From Sporolactobacillus sp. STSJ-5 (GTDB lineage Bacteria; Bacillota; Bacilli; Bacillales; Sporolactobacillaceae), in the NCBI RefSeq assembly GCF_024385605.1, contig NZ_JANFOJ010000001.1, positions 310,001 through 374,000 on the forward strand: a stretch of DNA of 64,000 nt. Direction: 5' to 3'. Position 1 is the stretch's first letter, and each line of letters starts with the position of its first letter. The position numbers were made by a program, and so were the translations under genes. Below the pieces are notes generated by a model. That model had not been told where the DNA came from. It searched no databases and saw only the letters and a program-made list of their open reading frames with translations. Positions 19,371 through 28,727 of this stretch are shown one piece after another.

Positions 19371-19658
19371 TCAGTAATCCTTCGGAATCGGAATCATCTG
19401 TTCCTTTTCTTCTCTTTTTTCGCTGTTGACAGCCGAAATTTTATGGGTTAAATCAATCGATTTGCGTTTTGCTGTTTGAAGCAGCTCAGCGCTTTTACCT
19501 CCCAGCACAATGCTCTCTTGCTGCAGCTGACGCACAACCTTTTTCCCCGAAGGTGCCATAAACAAATAAATAGCCAATGCGCTAAGCGCGCTTCCGGCGA
19601 CAAGCCCAGAGAAAAAGGCGATACCTTTTCCAGAACAGCCTGCTCTGTCCTGTCCCAT
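19371..19658 (-). CDS. ytxH: YtxH-family membrane protein
   Basis: 95 aa. A Gly-rich N-terminal TM helix with the family hallmark FFSGLVAGSALSALAIYLF then APSGKKVVRQL, followed by an amphipathic helical tail. In B. subtilis, ytxGHJ is a general-stress and sigma-H-linked operon of unknown function; here ytxJ is missing. It sits 17 nt after ytxG, so the two are probably co-transcribed. RBS AGGGGG. Confidence 0.88.
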   Translation of the reverse strand: MGQDRAGCSGKGIAFFSGLVAGSALSALAIYLFMAPSGKKVVRQLQQESIVLGGKSAELLQTAKRKSIDLTHKISAVNSEKREEKEQMIPIPKDY

Positions 19659-19675
19659 TGGAAAGCCCCCTAAAT

Positions 19676-20101
19676 TTAGTCTTGATTCGATTTGCGAGCA
19701 CTTTGCCAGCGATGAATTAAATCAATGGCTGCTTTACTCCACTGCATGGTTTGTGCGATCTTGCCTGAATTTTCAAAGCCTTTACTTTCAATATTGCTCG
19801 CAACACGCTTAACCGAAGTATTAATTGAACCTAAAGACTCTCCAAACCCTTCAACAGCATCAAATACACTATTCAAACTTTTAGATTTCCTCTGAAGGTC
19901 GACCGCGAGCAGGTTCGTCCGGTGTAAAAGTTCTGTTGTCTCTTCACTCAAGCCCTTAACTTGCACTTGAACATCTTCAAGTGTTGATGCAACGTCTTCC
20001 ATCGTTTTCTGTGCAGCACGTAATGTTTGTGACAGGAAATAAACAAGAACGGCAAACGCAACGGCTATAACCGCAACGGCTAAATACAAGATAATGATCA
20101 C
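19676..20101 (-). CDS. ytxG: DUF948 membrane protein YtxG
   Basis: 141 aa. One N-terminal TM helix (IIILYLAVAVIAVAFAVLVYFL), then a long coiled-coil region of heptads (about 30-110) typical of DUF948. GTG start with GGGAGG 6 nt upstream. Paired with ytxH. A general-stress role is known only for the B. subtilis operon; I found no clear sigma-B promoter in the 156-bp upstream gap, which does hold a palindrome (20167-20182). Confidence 0.88.
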   Translation of the reverse strand: MIIILYLAVAVIAVAFAVLVYFLSQTLRAAQKTMEDVASTLEDVQVQVKGLSEETTELLHRTNLLAVDLQRKSKSLNSVFDAVEGFGESLGSINTSVKRVASNIESKGFENSGKIAQTMQWSKAAIDLIHRWQSARKSNQD

Positions 20102-20166
20102 CGTAGATCCTCCCTTTCAATCGATTCTTTATTAGTTTGATGAATCATCGCATTTCTATACCTGTG

Positions 20167-20182
20167 CGTGATTGAAATCACG
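20167..20182. promoter_or_regulatory. Palindrome upstream of ytxG (possible operator)
   Basis: CGTGATT and AATCACG arms with a 2-nt centre, about 65 bp before the ytxG start. It is too short for a terminator and could bind a dimeric regulator. Confidence 0.25.
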
Positions 20183-20257
20183 AATTACTTGTCCACTCTT
20201 ATATCTTACCATTTAAAAACCGGTAAAAAAAGGCAGAAAGCATTCGGCAAGAAGGAT

Positions 20258-21565
20258 TTACAACGTTTCTTTATAAGCGTTCTGATATTTTTGAATGTCA
20301 CCGGCACCCATGAATAGCAGGACACTGTGTCGATACTGCTTCAGGTCTTCAATGTTGCTGTTATGCAAAATATGAGATCCATTAATGCGATCTTGAAGAT
20401 CATGAATAGACGTTTTGCCGCTCTTCTCTCGTGCAGAGCCGAAAATATCACAAAGATAGACTTCATCGGCTGTTGCGAGAGAAGCAGCGAATTCATCCAT
20501 AAACGTCATTGTCCTGGAGTACGTATGCGGCTGGAAAATGGCAACCAGCTTACGGTCCGGATACTTTTCACGAGCCGCTTCGATTGTTACACGAATTTCA
20601 GTCGGATGGTGCGCATAATCGTCAATTAGTATTTGATCCTCTTGTTCGAGTTTCGTTTCAGAAAATCTGCGTTTAACACCGTGAAATTGAGCAAGACGTT
20701 CCTTCACAAGTTCGATCGGCACATTCATATAATTGCAGAAGGAAATAACACCAAGCGCGTTGAGCACATTATGGTTGCCATACCCGGTGATTTTGAAATG
20801 TCCATAGAGATCATTACGTACATAGACATCAAATTCAGTTCCAGAGTCATCAGGCAGGAAGGTCACATTTCTTGCCTGAAAATCATTTTCTTCATTGAAA
20901 CCATAATAAATAATCGGGACATTTGATTTAATCATTTGCAACTTTTCATTATCGCCACATGCAAAGACTGCTTTATTCACCTTTAGGGCCAATTCCTGAA
21001 AAGCGCTGACAACATCATCCAAATCCCTGTAATAATCCGAATGATCAAATTCAATATTGGTAATCAAGCAATAGTCCGGATCTGAATGGAGAAAATGCCG
21101 TTTATATTCACAAGACTCCCAAATGAAATATTTACTCTTATCATTGCCTGAACCGGTACCATCGCCAATCAAGTATGAGGTCGGCGCGAACGCTTCAAAG
21201 ACAAAAGAAAGCAAACCTGTCGTTGATGTTTTGCCATGTGTTCCGGTAACCGCGACACTCGTATATTTCTTTGCTAAATCGCCCAAAAAGTCGTAGTAGC
21301 GATACACAGGTACGCCGATTTCTTTTGCCTTGACAATTTCTTCGTGCTGATCTGGAAATGCATTCCCAGCAATTACGACTTCATCAGAAGTAATATTCTT
21401 TTCAGTAAAGGGCAATATCTTAATTTTTTTATCCTCAAGCGCTTTCTGTGTAAAAAAACGTTTGTCATAATCCGATCCCTGAACTTCATGATGCAGATCT
21501 TGAAGGATTTGAGCAAGTGCGCTCATTCCAGTACCCTTTATGCCAACAAAATGGTATTTCGTCAT
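20258..21565 (-). CDS. murC: UDP-N-acetylmuramate-L-alanine ligase
   Basis: 435 aa cytoplasmic ligase that adds L-Ala to UDP-MurNAc, the first amino acid of the peptidoglycan stem. The dinucleotide-like N-domain [17 protein letters not shown] is followed by the ATP site [14 protein letters not shown] (about 105-118), central DHSDYY and the C-terminal [10 protein letters not shown]. The ATG at 21565 has GGAGG 7 nt upstream, so the longer frame is rejected. As in B. subtilis it lies between ytxG and sftA. No convincing promoter was found in the 300-bp gap upstream. Confidence 0.98.
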   Translation of the reverse strand: MTKYHFVGIKGTGMSALAQILQDLHHEVQGSDYDKRFFTQKALEDKKIKILPFTEKNITSDEVVIAGNAFPDQHEEIVKAKEIGVPVYRYYDFLGDLAKKYTSVAVTGTHGKTSTTGLLSFVFEAFAPTSYLIGDGTGSGNDKSKYFIWESCEYKRHFLHSDPDYCLITNIEFDHSDYYRDLDDVVSAFQELALKVNKAVFACGDNEKLQMIKSNVPIIYYGFNEENDFQARNVTFLPDDSGTEFDVYVRNDLYGHFKITGYGNHNVLNALGVISFCNYMNVPIELVKERLAQFHGVKRRFSETKLEQEDQILIDDYAHHPTEIRVTIEAAREKYPDRKLVAIFQPHTYSRTMTFMDEFAASLATADEVYLCDIFGSAREKSGKTSIHDLQDRINGSHILHNSNIEDLKQYRHSVLLFMGAGDIQKYQNAYKETL

Positions 21566-21868
21566 ACAATGACCTCCATAAATTGCTTCGTGCATGACTA
21601 AATCGCTGCAATATGAATAGTATACTCAATTATTGACTATTCTGTGTGCTGCAGGATCGTCATCATCAATAAAAACAGAAACTGATCGACAAGTGCGGAT
21701 GTGCAATCATTCTCCTTAGAGTGAATGCACAAAATTCGGGCGTGATTTAGGCGTTCAATGTGAATGCCCGCCATGCCCGACACTTATTTTAACCTTTATT
21801 TAATGTATTGTAAAAGTATATTTTTCCACCGGATGCACCATTTGAGAAATGGTTCCTGCTGCATTCAT

Positions 21869-24163
21869 TCAAAATTGTTCCAACTCGTTTTCAGACATAC
21901 GTTCTTTGAGTGCTTCCTTAGAGACCAGAACCTGACGTGGTTTGCTGCCATTATTCGCAGATATAATGCTGCGCAGTTCCAGTTCATCGACAAGACGAGC
22001 CGCGCGATTGTAGCCGACTCGAAAATGGCGTTGAATGGCAGACACTGAAGCCTGCCCCTGGTCCACAACGAACTCAGCAGCTTCACCGAGCAGTTCGTCT
22101 TCCTGTTCGGATCGCTCATAATCGGTCCGAACCGTCTCCGGTGAAAAGAGATAATCCGGCTTTGGATCATTCCGGAATGCATGAGCTACCCGATTAATTT
22201 CTTCATCAGATACATAACAAGCCTGAAGCCTGCGCAAGCTTCTGGATCCGTTTTCCGCAAACAGCAAGTCACCGCGACCCAGTAATCGTTCAGCACCGCC
22301 ACAGTCCAAAATGGTTCTGGAATCTGTTTGCGAGGAAACGCTGAAGGCAATTCTGGTTGGAATATTGGATTTAATTAATCCAGTAATAACATCCACAGAT
22401 GGTCTCTGAGTAGCGACAAGTAAATGAATACCTGCTGCCCTTGCTTTTTGAGCGATGCGGCAAACGGACTCTTCAACGTCCTGCGGTGCCACCATCATTA
22501 AATCAGCGAGTTCATCAATAATAATCACTATGTAAGGAATTTTCTCGCCGCTTGCATCCCCAGAACGAACTTTTCGATTATAGCCCTCCATGTCACGAAC
22601 AGCATTTTCAGCAAATAACCGATATCTTTGCTCCATTTCTTCCACAGCCCATTTAAGTGCCGCTGCCGCTTCTTTCGGCTCTGTAATCACTGGAGCTGCT
22701 AAATGCGGTATTTCTTGATAAGGCGCCAGTTCTACGACCTTCGGATCGATCAGTAAGAAGCGAAGATCTTCAGGTGATGTTCTATAGATCAAACTTAAGA
22801 TCAAGGAATGAATACAGACACTTTTTCCCGAACCCGTCGCCCCGGCAATTAAACCGTGCGGCATTTTAGCCAGATCTGTAAACACCTGATTGCCGGAAAC
22901 GTCCTGACCGAGCGCTGCCGTCAACGGTGCCTGACTTTTTATATATTCTGTGGATGCAAGCAGTTCTTTGAGCAATACCGATTTGCGCACCTTATTCGGT
23001 ATTTCAATACCCACTGCACTTGTACCAGGAACCGGCGCAATACGGATTTGTCTTGCAGCAAGACTCAATTTAATATCTTCATTTAAACTGAGCACCTTGT
23101 TGATTTTCACACCCGGTTGCAGATGAAGGTCAAATCGTGTCACACTCGGTCCTTGGACGTAACCAATGACATCAGCGTCGACATGGAAATTTTCTAAGGT
23201 TTCACTAAGTGTTTCTTGTTTATCCTCAATCCATGAATTGCTCTCCTCTTCCGAATGGCTCGGATCATTGAGTAGATTGAGGGGCAGCTGCAATCCACCT
23301 GATTTCGGCGACTCGCCGGCAGGTACAGCTACAGCCGTTTGTTTCGGTTTGCGATCCGAATGAAACATCAGAACATTGAAAGGAACCTTTGATTGTGATT
23401 CATGACGATGCGGTGAGCGAGGCAGTCTGCTGCTCACTCGAAGTGTTTCATGACGACTTTGATCTGGCTCGGTTCGTCTGAGCTCTTGAAATGAACCGTG
23501 TTCTTCCCGAACTTCATCTTTCACAGCTTCTGATTGATCAGTGTGACTTGTTTCCGACAACGTTGAGTGAACTGCACTCTCCTTTGACAGTACATGTTCA
23601 TCCTCACCGATCACTTTCTTATTTGAAGATATGTTTTCAGTAAAATCATCACGGCGTACTTCTTTTTTCCTAGTCATGGCCGGTTGATCAGTAATTTGCC
23701 GATCAAGTATCGGCTGATCTGCAGAATGAGGCAATTCAACCGGATGCAACTGTTCTTCCTTTTTCCGATCATGTATCTGCCGTTTCTCTTGCTCCTCTTT
23801 ATCGTTATTTAGATAAAAAGATGGATCTGGTTTCTTCGATTTGATTGTTTCTGAAGGCTGTCGGTAGCCAAAAACAGGGGAAGGCACCTTAGTTAGTCGA
23901 AAAGGAGCCTTTTTCCTCAAATGAGCCGCATGCTGCGCTTGATAAGCTATCAATTCATCTGCATTTTTTTTCTTCGCTGATTTTCTCTCGGGCTGCGGGC
24001 TATGCTCAGGATATTTGGCAAGCATCTTCACTTCAACATGCCTATTGGCATCCTTGAATCGCCCAACCGGAGCCGCAGCAGTCGTCTCTTCATGCTCGCT
24101 GCCCTGAATCTGTGTTTCATCATTATCCGAACTAAACAATCGGCGCCACCATTTATCAGCCAT
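21869..24163 (-). CDS. sftA: Septum-associated DNA translocase SftA (FtsK/SpoIIIE family)
   Basis: About 764 aa. The N-terminal 280 residues are low-complexity, charged and without membrane helices, which separates SftA from SpoIIIE. The FtsK motor follows: Walker A GATGSGKSVCIHSL, Walker B YIVIIIDELADLMM, VATQRPSVDVITG. The C-terminal gamma winged helix (VSAIQRHFRVGYNRAARLVD) reads polar DNA sequences. It clears chromosome DNA from the closing septum. It is shorter than the B. subtilis protein (over 900 aa) because of a shorter linker. ATG at 24163 has GAGGTG 7 nt upstream; another ATG 6 nt earlier is possible. Confidence 0.93.
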   Translation of the reverse strand: MADKWWRRLFSSDNDETQIQGSEHEETTAAAPVGRFKDANRHVEVKMLAKYPEHSPQPERKSAKKKNADELIAYQAQHAAHLRKKAPFRLTKVPSPVFGYRQPSETIKSKKPDPSFYLNNDKEEQEKRQIHDRKKEEQLHPVELPHSADQPILDRQITDQPAMTRKKEVRRDDFTENISSNKKVIGEDEHVLSKESAVHSTLSETSHTDQSEAVKDEVREEHGSFQELRRTEPDQSRHETLRVSSRLPRSPHRHESQSKVPFNVLMFHSDRKPKQTAVAVPAGESPKSGGLQLPLNLLNDPSHSEEESNSWIEDKQETLSETLENFHVDADVIGYVQGPSVTRFDLHLQPGVKINKVLSLNEDIKLSLAARQIRIAPVPGTSAVGIEIPNKVRKSVLLKELLASTEYIKSQAPLTAALGQDVSGNQVFTDLAKMPHGLIAGATGSGKSVCIHSLILSLIYRTSPEDLRFLLIDPKVVELAPYQEIPHLAAPVITEPKEAAAALKWAVEEMEQRYRLFAENAVRDMEGYNRKVRSGDASGEKIPYIVIIIDELADLMMVAPQDVEESVCRIAQKARAAGIHLLVATQRPSVDVITGLIKSNIPTRIAFSVSSQTDSRTILDCGGAERLLGRGDLLFAENGSRSLRRLQACYVSDEEINRVAHAFRNDPKPDYLFSPETVRTDYERSEQEDELLGEAAEFVVDQGQASVSAIQRHFRVGYNRAARLVDELELRSIISANNGSKPRQVLVSKEALKERMSENELEQF

Positions 24164-24201
24164 TTTCATTCACCTCACCTTCACACAACGCTCTCTAATG
24201 A

Positions 24202-24825
24202 TTAAACGCGCACTTTCTTTGCTACGAGCGCATAAAAATCCTGCCCGATTTGAGTGGCGGAATCGAGTACTAATATTCCCCTCTTTTGAGGCGCATTCGG
24301 CAGTGCTAATTCTCGAGCAGAACAAATCATTCCGTCAGATGCTACTCCTCGAAGCACGGTTGGCCTTATAATCGTTCCGTTCGGCATTAAAGCCCCAAGT
24401 CTAGCAACAACCACTTTCTGGCCTTGGTCAATGTTTGGCGCACCGCAGACAATCTGCAGTGTATCTTCCCCGCATTCCACGTGACACACATGCATATGAT
24501 CCGAATTCGGATGTTCTTTCAAATCACGCACATATCCTGTCACGATCAATGGTTTTGGTGTTTCGGGTAGAGAATAATCCAGTTTTTCATCTGCAAGTTT
24601 CTGATTTAAGTGCTCGATCAGTGATGCATCTGCTTTGACTTCTCCAGCCAATTCATTTTTTACAAAATGTGAAGCATGGGAAATATTAAAACCCAATGTC
24701 TCATTTGTTGTTTCATCGAAAATTCGTGTCACGTCGCCTTTTGTCTGAAACGTTTCTTTCTCTCCATCTTTCAAATAAATGATTAAAATATCGCCAATGC
24801 CCTCACGATTATAGTAAAGAATCAT
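24202..24825 (-). CDS. ytpR: YtpR-family tRNA-binding domain protein
   Basis: 207 aa. The C-terminal half (about 95-200) is the EMAPII-like OB-fold found in PheT and MetG (VTGYVRDLKEHPNSDHMHVC, CGAPNIDQGQKVVVARLGA, SDGMICSARELAL). The N-terminal DUF4479-like half is specific to YtpR. It binds RNA in vitro by family analogy; the cellular role is unknown. Follows ytpQ and precedes sftA as in B. subtilis. GGGG about 9 nt before the ATG. Confidence 0.92.
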   Translation of the reverse strand: MILYYNREGIGDILIIYLKDGEKETFQTKGDVTRIFDETTNETLGFNISHASHFVKNELAGEVKADASLIEHLNQKLADEKLDYSLPETPKPLIVTGYVRDLKEHPNSDHMHVCHVECGEDTLQIVCGAPNIDQGQKVVVARLGALMPNGTIIRPTVLRGVASDGMICSARELALPNAPQKRGILVLDSATQIGQDFYALVAKKVRV

Positions 24826-24890
24826 TCAATTAAACCCCTTCCAACCCATTATGCTGCTGCACACGACCCTGAGTATGCACCATTTTCCTG

Positions 24891-25706
24891 TTACTTTTTC
24901 GGTCTGCCTGTCATCGGCCGTTTATTCGCCATGATGAATATCGGTTCGAGCTCACCTTTTTCATCAAAAATGAACGGCAGCATGGTGATTCTTAAATTAC
25001 CTGTCGTATAAAATTTCATGGTCATCTGTGCAAGAATATCATAACCCTCAGGATTAACAATATCGCCGAAAATCAATACATCCTGATGCGGCACAGCCAC
25101 AGTCAAATCGCCCTTCGCCTTGGAACGCATCGTCTCAATCAGTTTTCGATTCAGAATTCTGCTAGCGTCAAAGCCATCATTCATCGTGATAAAGTAAAAC
25201 GTATTGTGTCGGACAACATCCTTTTTAAAAGTCGTCGGAAGTGCGCTCAAATTAAACATGGCAAGTTCTGTTAGCGTTTGCTTGTCCAGGCCTTCGCGAG
25301 CAAGAAACTGCTCGTCGATGAGTCGGCATGCATTTCCAAGATCCAGCGCATAAAAAATCTTCGTTTCAGCCGTATGTTCTCTGGAAATCAACAGACGGCC
25401 GTCATGCGTATGGTTCGGAAAAGACGCAGAACGGATGACCGGAAAGATCCGATCTTCTTTTCCATTTAAATGAGGCGAGACAGCCATCGCTTCGATTCCG
25501 CGATCAATGGCGATCAATGTCTGCTCCAGTGCTTCACTTCCATCTTCCTGTACCCGGCGCTGCAACTCGGCAAGCGACAAAGTAACGCCTTTGCCATTTG
25601 CTGCTTGCTCAATACGCACTGTTTCATTCTTATGATCAAAACGAATCGTTCGATCTTTCGTATTAAATCTCTGCTCAAGAATCTTTATCAGTTCGGCGCG
25701 ATCCAT
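24891..25706 (-). CDS. ytpQ: DUF1444 protein YtpQ
   Basis: About 271 aa soluble protein of the DUF1444/YtpQ family, without known activity. Typical are IFPVIRSASFP, the EFLAREGLDK-like segment and NPEGYDILAQMTMKFY near the end. The first ATG with a spaced RBS (GGGG, 10 nt) is at 25706; a TTG two codons earlier is too close to it. Adjacent ytpR and sftA suggest an operon conserved in Bacillales. Confidence 0.88.
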   Translation of the reverse strand: MDRAELIKILEQRFNTKDRTIRFDHKNETVRIEQAANGKGVTLSLAELQRRVQEDGSEALEQTLIAIDRGIEAMAVSPHLNGKEDRIFPVIRSASFPNHTHDGRLLISREHTAETKIFYALDLGNACRLIDEQFLAREGLDKQTLTELAMFNLSALPTTFKKDVVRHNTFYFITMNDGFDASRILNRKLIETMRSKAKGDLTVAVPHQDVLIFGDIVNPEGYDILAQMTMKFYTTGNLRITMLPFIFDEKGELEPIFIMANKRPMTGRPKK

Positions 25707-25815
25707 AATCAATCAGCCCCTTATTAATTTCATTCACCATCTACCTAACGGTACATCCGTCATAGAAAGAACATGCTCTTAGTTTAGCATAGACCGGATA
25801 CATGATGGTAGACAG

Positions 25816-26337
25816 TTAGTTCTTGTTATGCGCGTACATGCCTTCAATCAGTTTTAAAATATGTAAAAACATTTCGGTACGCGTGATGCGTCCTTCCGTT
25901 AGAATACCAATTGTTCCGCCATGAGTGCTCACATCTTTTTGATGCGCATACGCATCAGCAATGTCGCCAAGTTCGCTGCCGGAACGAATACCTTCAGCAA
26001 GTGCTTCTGGGAGAAGAATTCGAGCGCCGCCTGCGCTGATCACCTTGCCGTCTCGATCAGCTCCTGCCGCCCAGTTGCATAAATACATCTCGCCTCCGAT
26101 ATCCGATACCCCTCCTTCCATTCCGATACCGAAATCAATTGCGGGATTTTGACTCAATACGGTCTTTGCACGGTTGATCGCTCCCTGCCTTGTTTCAAGG
26201 TCGGACATCGGCATTGCGGAAACGCCTGATGGAACATCAAAACTACGGATCTCTGCATCGATTGATCCGTCTTGCAGTAATTGTCTTACTGCATCTATTT
26301 TCGCCGGGTTCTTGGTCCCGACCCCAATAATGGTCAT
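25816..26337 (-). CDS. Inosine/xanthosine triphosphatase (DUF84, YjjX-like)
   Basis: 173 aa. The N-terminus IGVGTKNPAKIDAVRQLL with GVSAMPMSD and FGIGMEGGVSD is characteristic of the DUF84 NTPase family, which hydrolyses ITP/XTP and so keeps deaminated purines out of nucleic acids. The metal/phosphate residues TKNPAK and EGG are intact. Divergent from the PepSY-like gene across a 220-bp gap. Family assignment is firm; substrate is by analogy. Confidence 0.85.
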   Translation of the reverse strand: MTIIGVGTKNPAKIDAVRQLLQDGSIDAEIRSFDVPSGVSAMPMSDLETRQGAINRAKTVLSQNPAIDFGIGMEGGVSDIGGEMYLCNWAAGADRDGKVISAGGARILLPEALAEGIRSGSELGDIADAYAHQKDVSTHGGTIGILTEGRITRTEMFLHILKLIEGMYAHNKN

Positions 26338-26444
26338 GAACTTTCCTTCTTTCCTTACTGAATTATTTCGTGATTCATTCTATTGAATCGTATTGCCCCA
26401 GATTCACCGGACCGCTTTCCCATTTCTAATCTTTACGGTTATTC

Positions 26445-26473
26445 TTGGTAAAATCGTTCGGATTCATTATACT
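26445..26473 (+). promoter_or_regulatory. Promoter of the PepSY-like gene
   Basis: TTGGTA and TATACT separated by 17 nt on the plus strand, about 90 nt before the start codon. Confidence 0.6.
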
Positions 26474-26560
26474 TTTAGATAAGAAAGAAAATACAGGGAG
26501 TCCCACACAGCCCGGCAGAGCTGCTTGGAACACTCCTGTAAGAAGGGATGCGGAGATAGC

Positions 26561-26884
26561 ATGAGCAGACGCTTTGCTGCAGCTCTTGTGGTCGGAACAA
26601 TCACCGGTTATTTCGCCGGAATCGCCACGTGCCGCCTTATAAGTAAAAAAGAAACATTGAGTTCGGAACATGTGCTGGAACACGTCAAGTCCGCGATAAA
26701 TAACCAGTTGCCGATCGAAGGTGCCTGGATTTACCTTTCCCCGCACATTTGGTCAAGAGACGACTTGAACTATATGGTCTACAAGGGGGGCTTGATCTCA
26801 AATGAACATGGAACCAGCCGCTATTTCGATTTTGTTGCCGATGCACATAGTGGAACGGTCCTTGAATTAACTGCACAACACTAA
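26561..26884 (+). CDS. Small membrane-anchored PepSY-like protein (YtzB-like)
   Basis: 107 aa. One N-terminal helix (FAAALVVGTITGYFAGIATC), an extracytoplasmic region with an N-terminal helix (EHVLEHVKSAIN) and a beta-rich end YFDFVADAHSGTVLELTAQH that matches the PepSY pattern. YtzB of B. subtilis has the same build and location near trmB. PepSY domains often modulate proteases or sense the envelope, but no function is proved. The ATG at 26561 has GGAG just upstream. Confidence 0.7.
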   Translation: MSRRFAAALVVGTITGYFAGIATCRLISKKETLSSEHVLEHVKSAINNQLPIEGAWIYLSPHIWSRDDLNYMVYKGGLISNEHGTSRYFDFVADAHSGTVLELTAQH

Positions 26885-26892
26885 CAACGTGT

Positions 26893-26931
26893 ATCTCACT
26901 GCCGCTTCTCGTGCAGTGAGATTTTATTATT
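26893..26931 (+). terminator. Terminator of the PepSY-like gene
   Basis: 10-bp perfect stem (26893-26902 with 26913-26922) and TTTTATTATT on the plus strand. It lies just before the end of the convergent trmB. Confidence 0.88.
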
Positions 26932-27568
26932 CACTGGATATGGCTTCACAGCGATAAATTCTTTGACCCTTTCCAGAAAATTTTTCTTCATATTCAGTCA
27001 CTACATTATCCTTTGTCCCTGAATGGTGCAGATCAAGACTGATATTCTGAAGGACAAATCCATATTTAGAAAAGCTTTCAAGCGAATATTCGAATAAGCC
27101 TTGGTTATCTGTTTTGAAATTCAAGATTCCGCCTTTTTTTAACACATACTCATATTGAGCGAGAAAAGCAGAATAGGTCAGTCTTCTTTTTTCATGACGA
27201 TTTTTAGGCCAAGGATCACAGAAATTCAGGTAAAGTGCATCTACTTCATCCTCAGCAAAGAACTCCGTTAAACCTCTTGCGTCCTCGTTAATCAACCGTA
27301 CGTTTTCAAGGTTCTCATTCAAGCAATTATCAAGAGCAGTGACAATCACGCTTTCATGCAGTTCTATGCCAATAAAATTAATCATTGGGTATTTTTTGGC
27401 CATTCCCGTAATGAAACGGCCTTTACCGGATCCTATTTCTACGTGAAGCGGCGCATCCCTTTTAAATAAATCACGCCATTCGCCGTTATACTCTTTAGGC
27501 GATTGAATCACAATATCCGAATACTGATCAAGTTTTCCTTTTGCCCAAGGTTTATGGCGTACTCTCAT
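26927..27568 (-). CDS. trmB: tRNA (guanine-N7)-methyltransferase
   Basis: 213 aa SAM-dependent enzyme that makes m7G46 in tRNA. SAM-binding motif I is EIGSGKGRFITGMAKKYP, followed by FIGIELHESV, the catalytic NFCDPWPKNRHEKRR (about 117-131) and C-terminal TEYEEKFSGKGQRIYR. Full length for the family. ATG with GGGAG about 7 nt upstream. A 230-bp gap separates it from ytmP; this gap holds only a hairpin. Confidence 0.97.
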   Translation of the reverse strand: MRVRHKPWAKGKLDQYSDIVIQSPKEYNGEWRDLFKRDAPLHVEIGSGKGRFITGMAKKYPMINFIGIELHESVIVTALDNCLNENLENVRLINEDARGLTEFFAEDEVDALYLNFCDPWPKNRHEKRRLTYSAFLAQYEYVLKKGGILNFKTDNQGLFEYSLESFSKYGFVLQNISLDLHHSGTKDNVVTEYEEKFSGKGQRIYRCEAISSE

Positions 27569-27724
27569 GAATAACTCTCCCTTATTTTCACTTGAATCAC
27601 TAATTAAAGTACCGCTTGAAGACTTGCGGTAAACTTATTCTATTGCTTTTCTTTCTATTCTACCATGGCAGTCATTAATTCCACATCGGCTGTTTCAATC
27701 AAATGCTCAAGTCCGCAACAAAGT

Positions 27725-27752
27725 GCATCCTCCCTCTTTTATGGGAAGATGC
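27725..27752 (-). other. Stem-loop between ytmP and trmB
   Basis: 10-bp stem with one mismatch (27725-27734 with 27743-27752) and an 8-nt loop, about 50 nt past the ytmP stop. It may be the ytmP terminator, but it lacks a good T-run on either strand. Confidence 0.35.
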
Positions 27753-27802
27753 TTCATACGACTATTTTACAGCGGGCATCCGAATAAACAAGCGGTACAA
27801 AA

Positions 27803-28603
27803 TTAAGGCAGGATATCTGCAGCATACTCATTAAGCCAAAGCAAATCTTTCTCAAATAAGATCATTTTTTTCATTTCGGCATGCTCTTGGTGCCAGAACA
27901 TAAATCTTAAGGTCATAGCCACCATATGCCATACAAGCCGCAGCTGCAGTGACCGCGTAAGCTTAAGTCCATAGAGACCAAGCCAGTTTTCCCACTGATC
28001 CTCTTCGACGTACCAGTAGAGCAGCATCGCCAAATCCATGGCCGGATCAGCGATTACCGCCTGATCCCAATCGACAAGATATAAACTTTTTTCATCGTGA
28101 CTAAGCAGCCAATTATTATGATTAATATCCGAGTGGCATACCATTTTGTTTGGAAATTCAGCGAGTTCAGCCATGTCTTTCAAGAGATTAAGCGATTGTC
28201 TAAGCGCCCGAGTCTCATTCCGCCCCTGTGCCCGGCTCTCCAATTGATTAAGTATTTGTGTGGTCGTCATCGGCTTCTTGCCCAAACGCCTCATCATATT
28301 CAGCAGAGGCTCAGACGTATGAATTTTTTTCAGCAGATCCGCAACCTGCTCTGAGGACATTTCTCTCGGCAGCAGCACTCGCCCTTTCATCCACTTCTGT
28401 GCAGTCAACACATCGCCGTTATCCATGCGCCGCGTCCACAGCAGTTTCGGGACGATGCCCTCAGCAGATAGGACAGCAAGAAATGGGGAAGAATTTCGCT
28501 TTATAAAAAGCTTATTTTCCCCTGAGCTTGCCATAAAGGCTTCTCCTGTTAATCCTCCTGCGGGAGATATCTTCCAATTATCGCCATCGAAAAATCGAAT
28601 CAA
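27803..28603 (-). CDS. ytmP: APH/choline-kinase-fold phosphotransferase YtmP
   Basis: 266 aa protein-kinase-like enzyme. The catalytic loop VCHSDINHNNWLL and the metal-binding DWDQAVIADPAMDLAML are complete, as is the ATP-lysine region LFIKRNSSPFLAVLSAEG. Homologous to B. subtilis YtmP next to trmB; the substrate is unknown. It must begin at a non-ATG codon: TTG at 28603, 6 nt after GGTGG. The frame is open further upstream (to a TAG about 65 nt away) with no start, so the N-terminus is slightly uncertain. Confidence 0.88.
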   Translation of the reverse strand: MIRFFDGDNWKISPAGGLTGEAFMASSGENKLFIKRNSSPFLAVLSAEGIVPKLLWTRRMDNGDVLTAQKWMKGRVLLPREMSSEQVADLLKKIHTSEPLLNMMRRLGKKPMTTTQILNQLESRAQGRNETRALRQSLNLLKDMAELAEFPNKMVCHSDINHNNWLLSHDEKSLYLVDWDQAVIADPAMDLAMLLYWYVEEDQWENWLGLYGLKLTRSLQLRLVWHMVAMTLRFMFWHQEHAEMKKMILFEKDLLWLNEYAADILP

Positions 28604-28727
28604 AGCATTCCACCATTGCCTTTCCAGATCTGCTTTTTTTATGAAAAAAACAGACTATGCCTAAAAATATACCACGTTCGCGTTCAATCAACAATCAAAA
28701 AGATGAGAAGAATCCAAATGATTTTAA

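Noticed and set aside
21709-21735. Inverted repeat TGTGCA...TGCACA upstream of murC
   Set aside because: Imperfect, no T-run and far from sftA's end; no supported role.
26426-26746. 106-codon minus-strand frame opposite the PepSY-like gene
   Set aside because: Antisense to a better-supported gene and spans its promoter and RBS.
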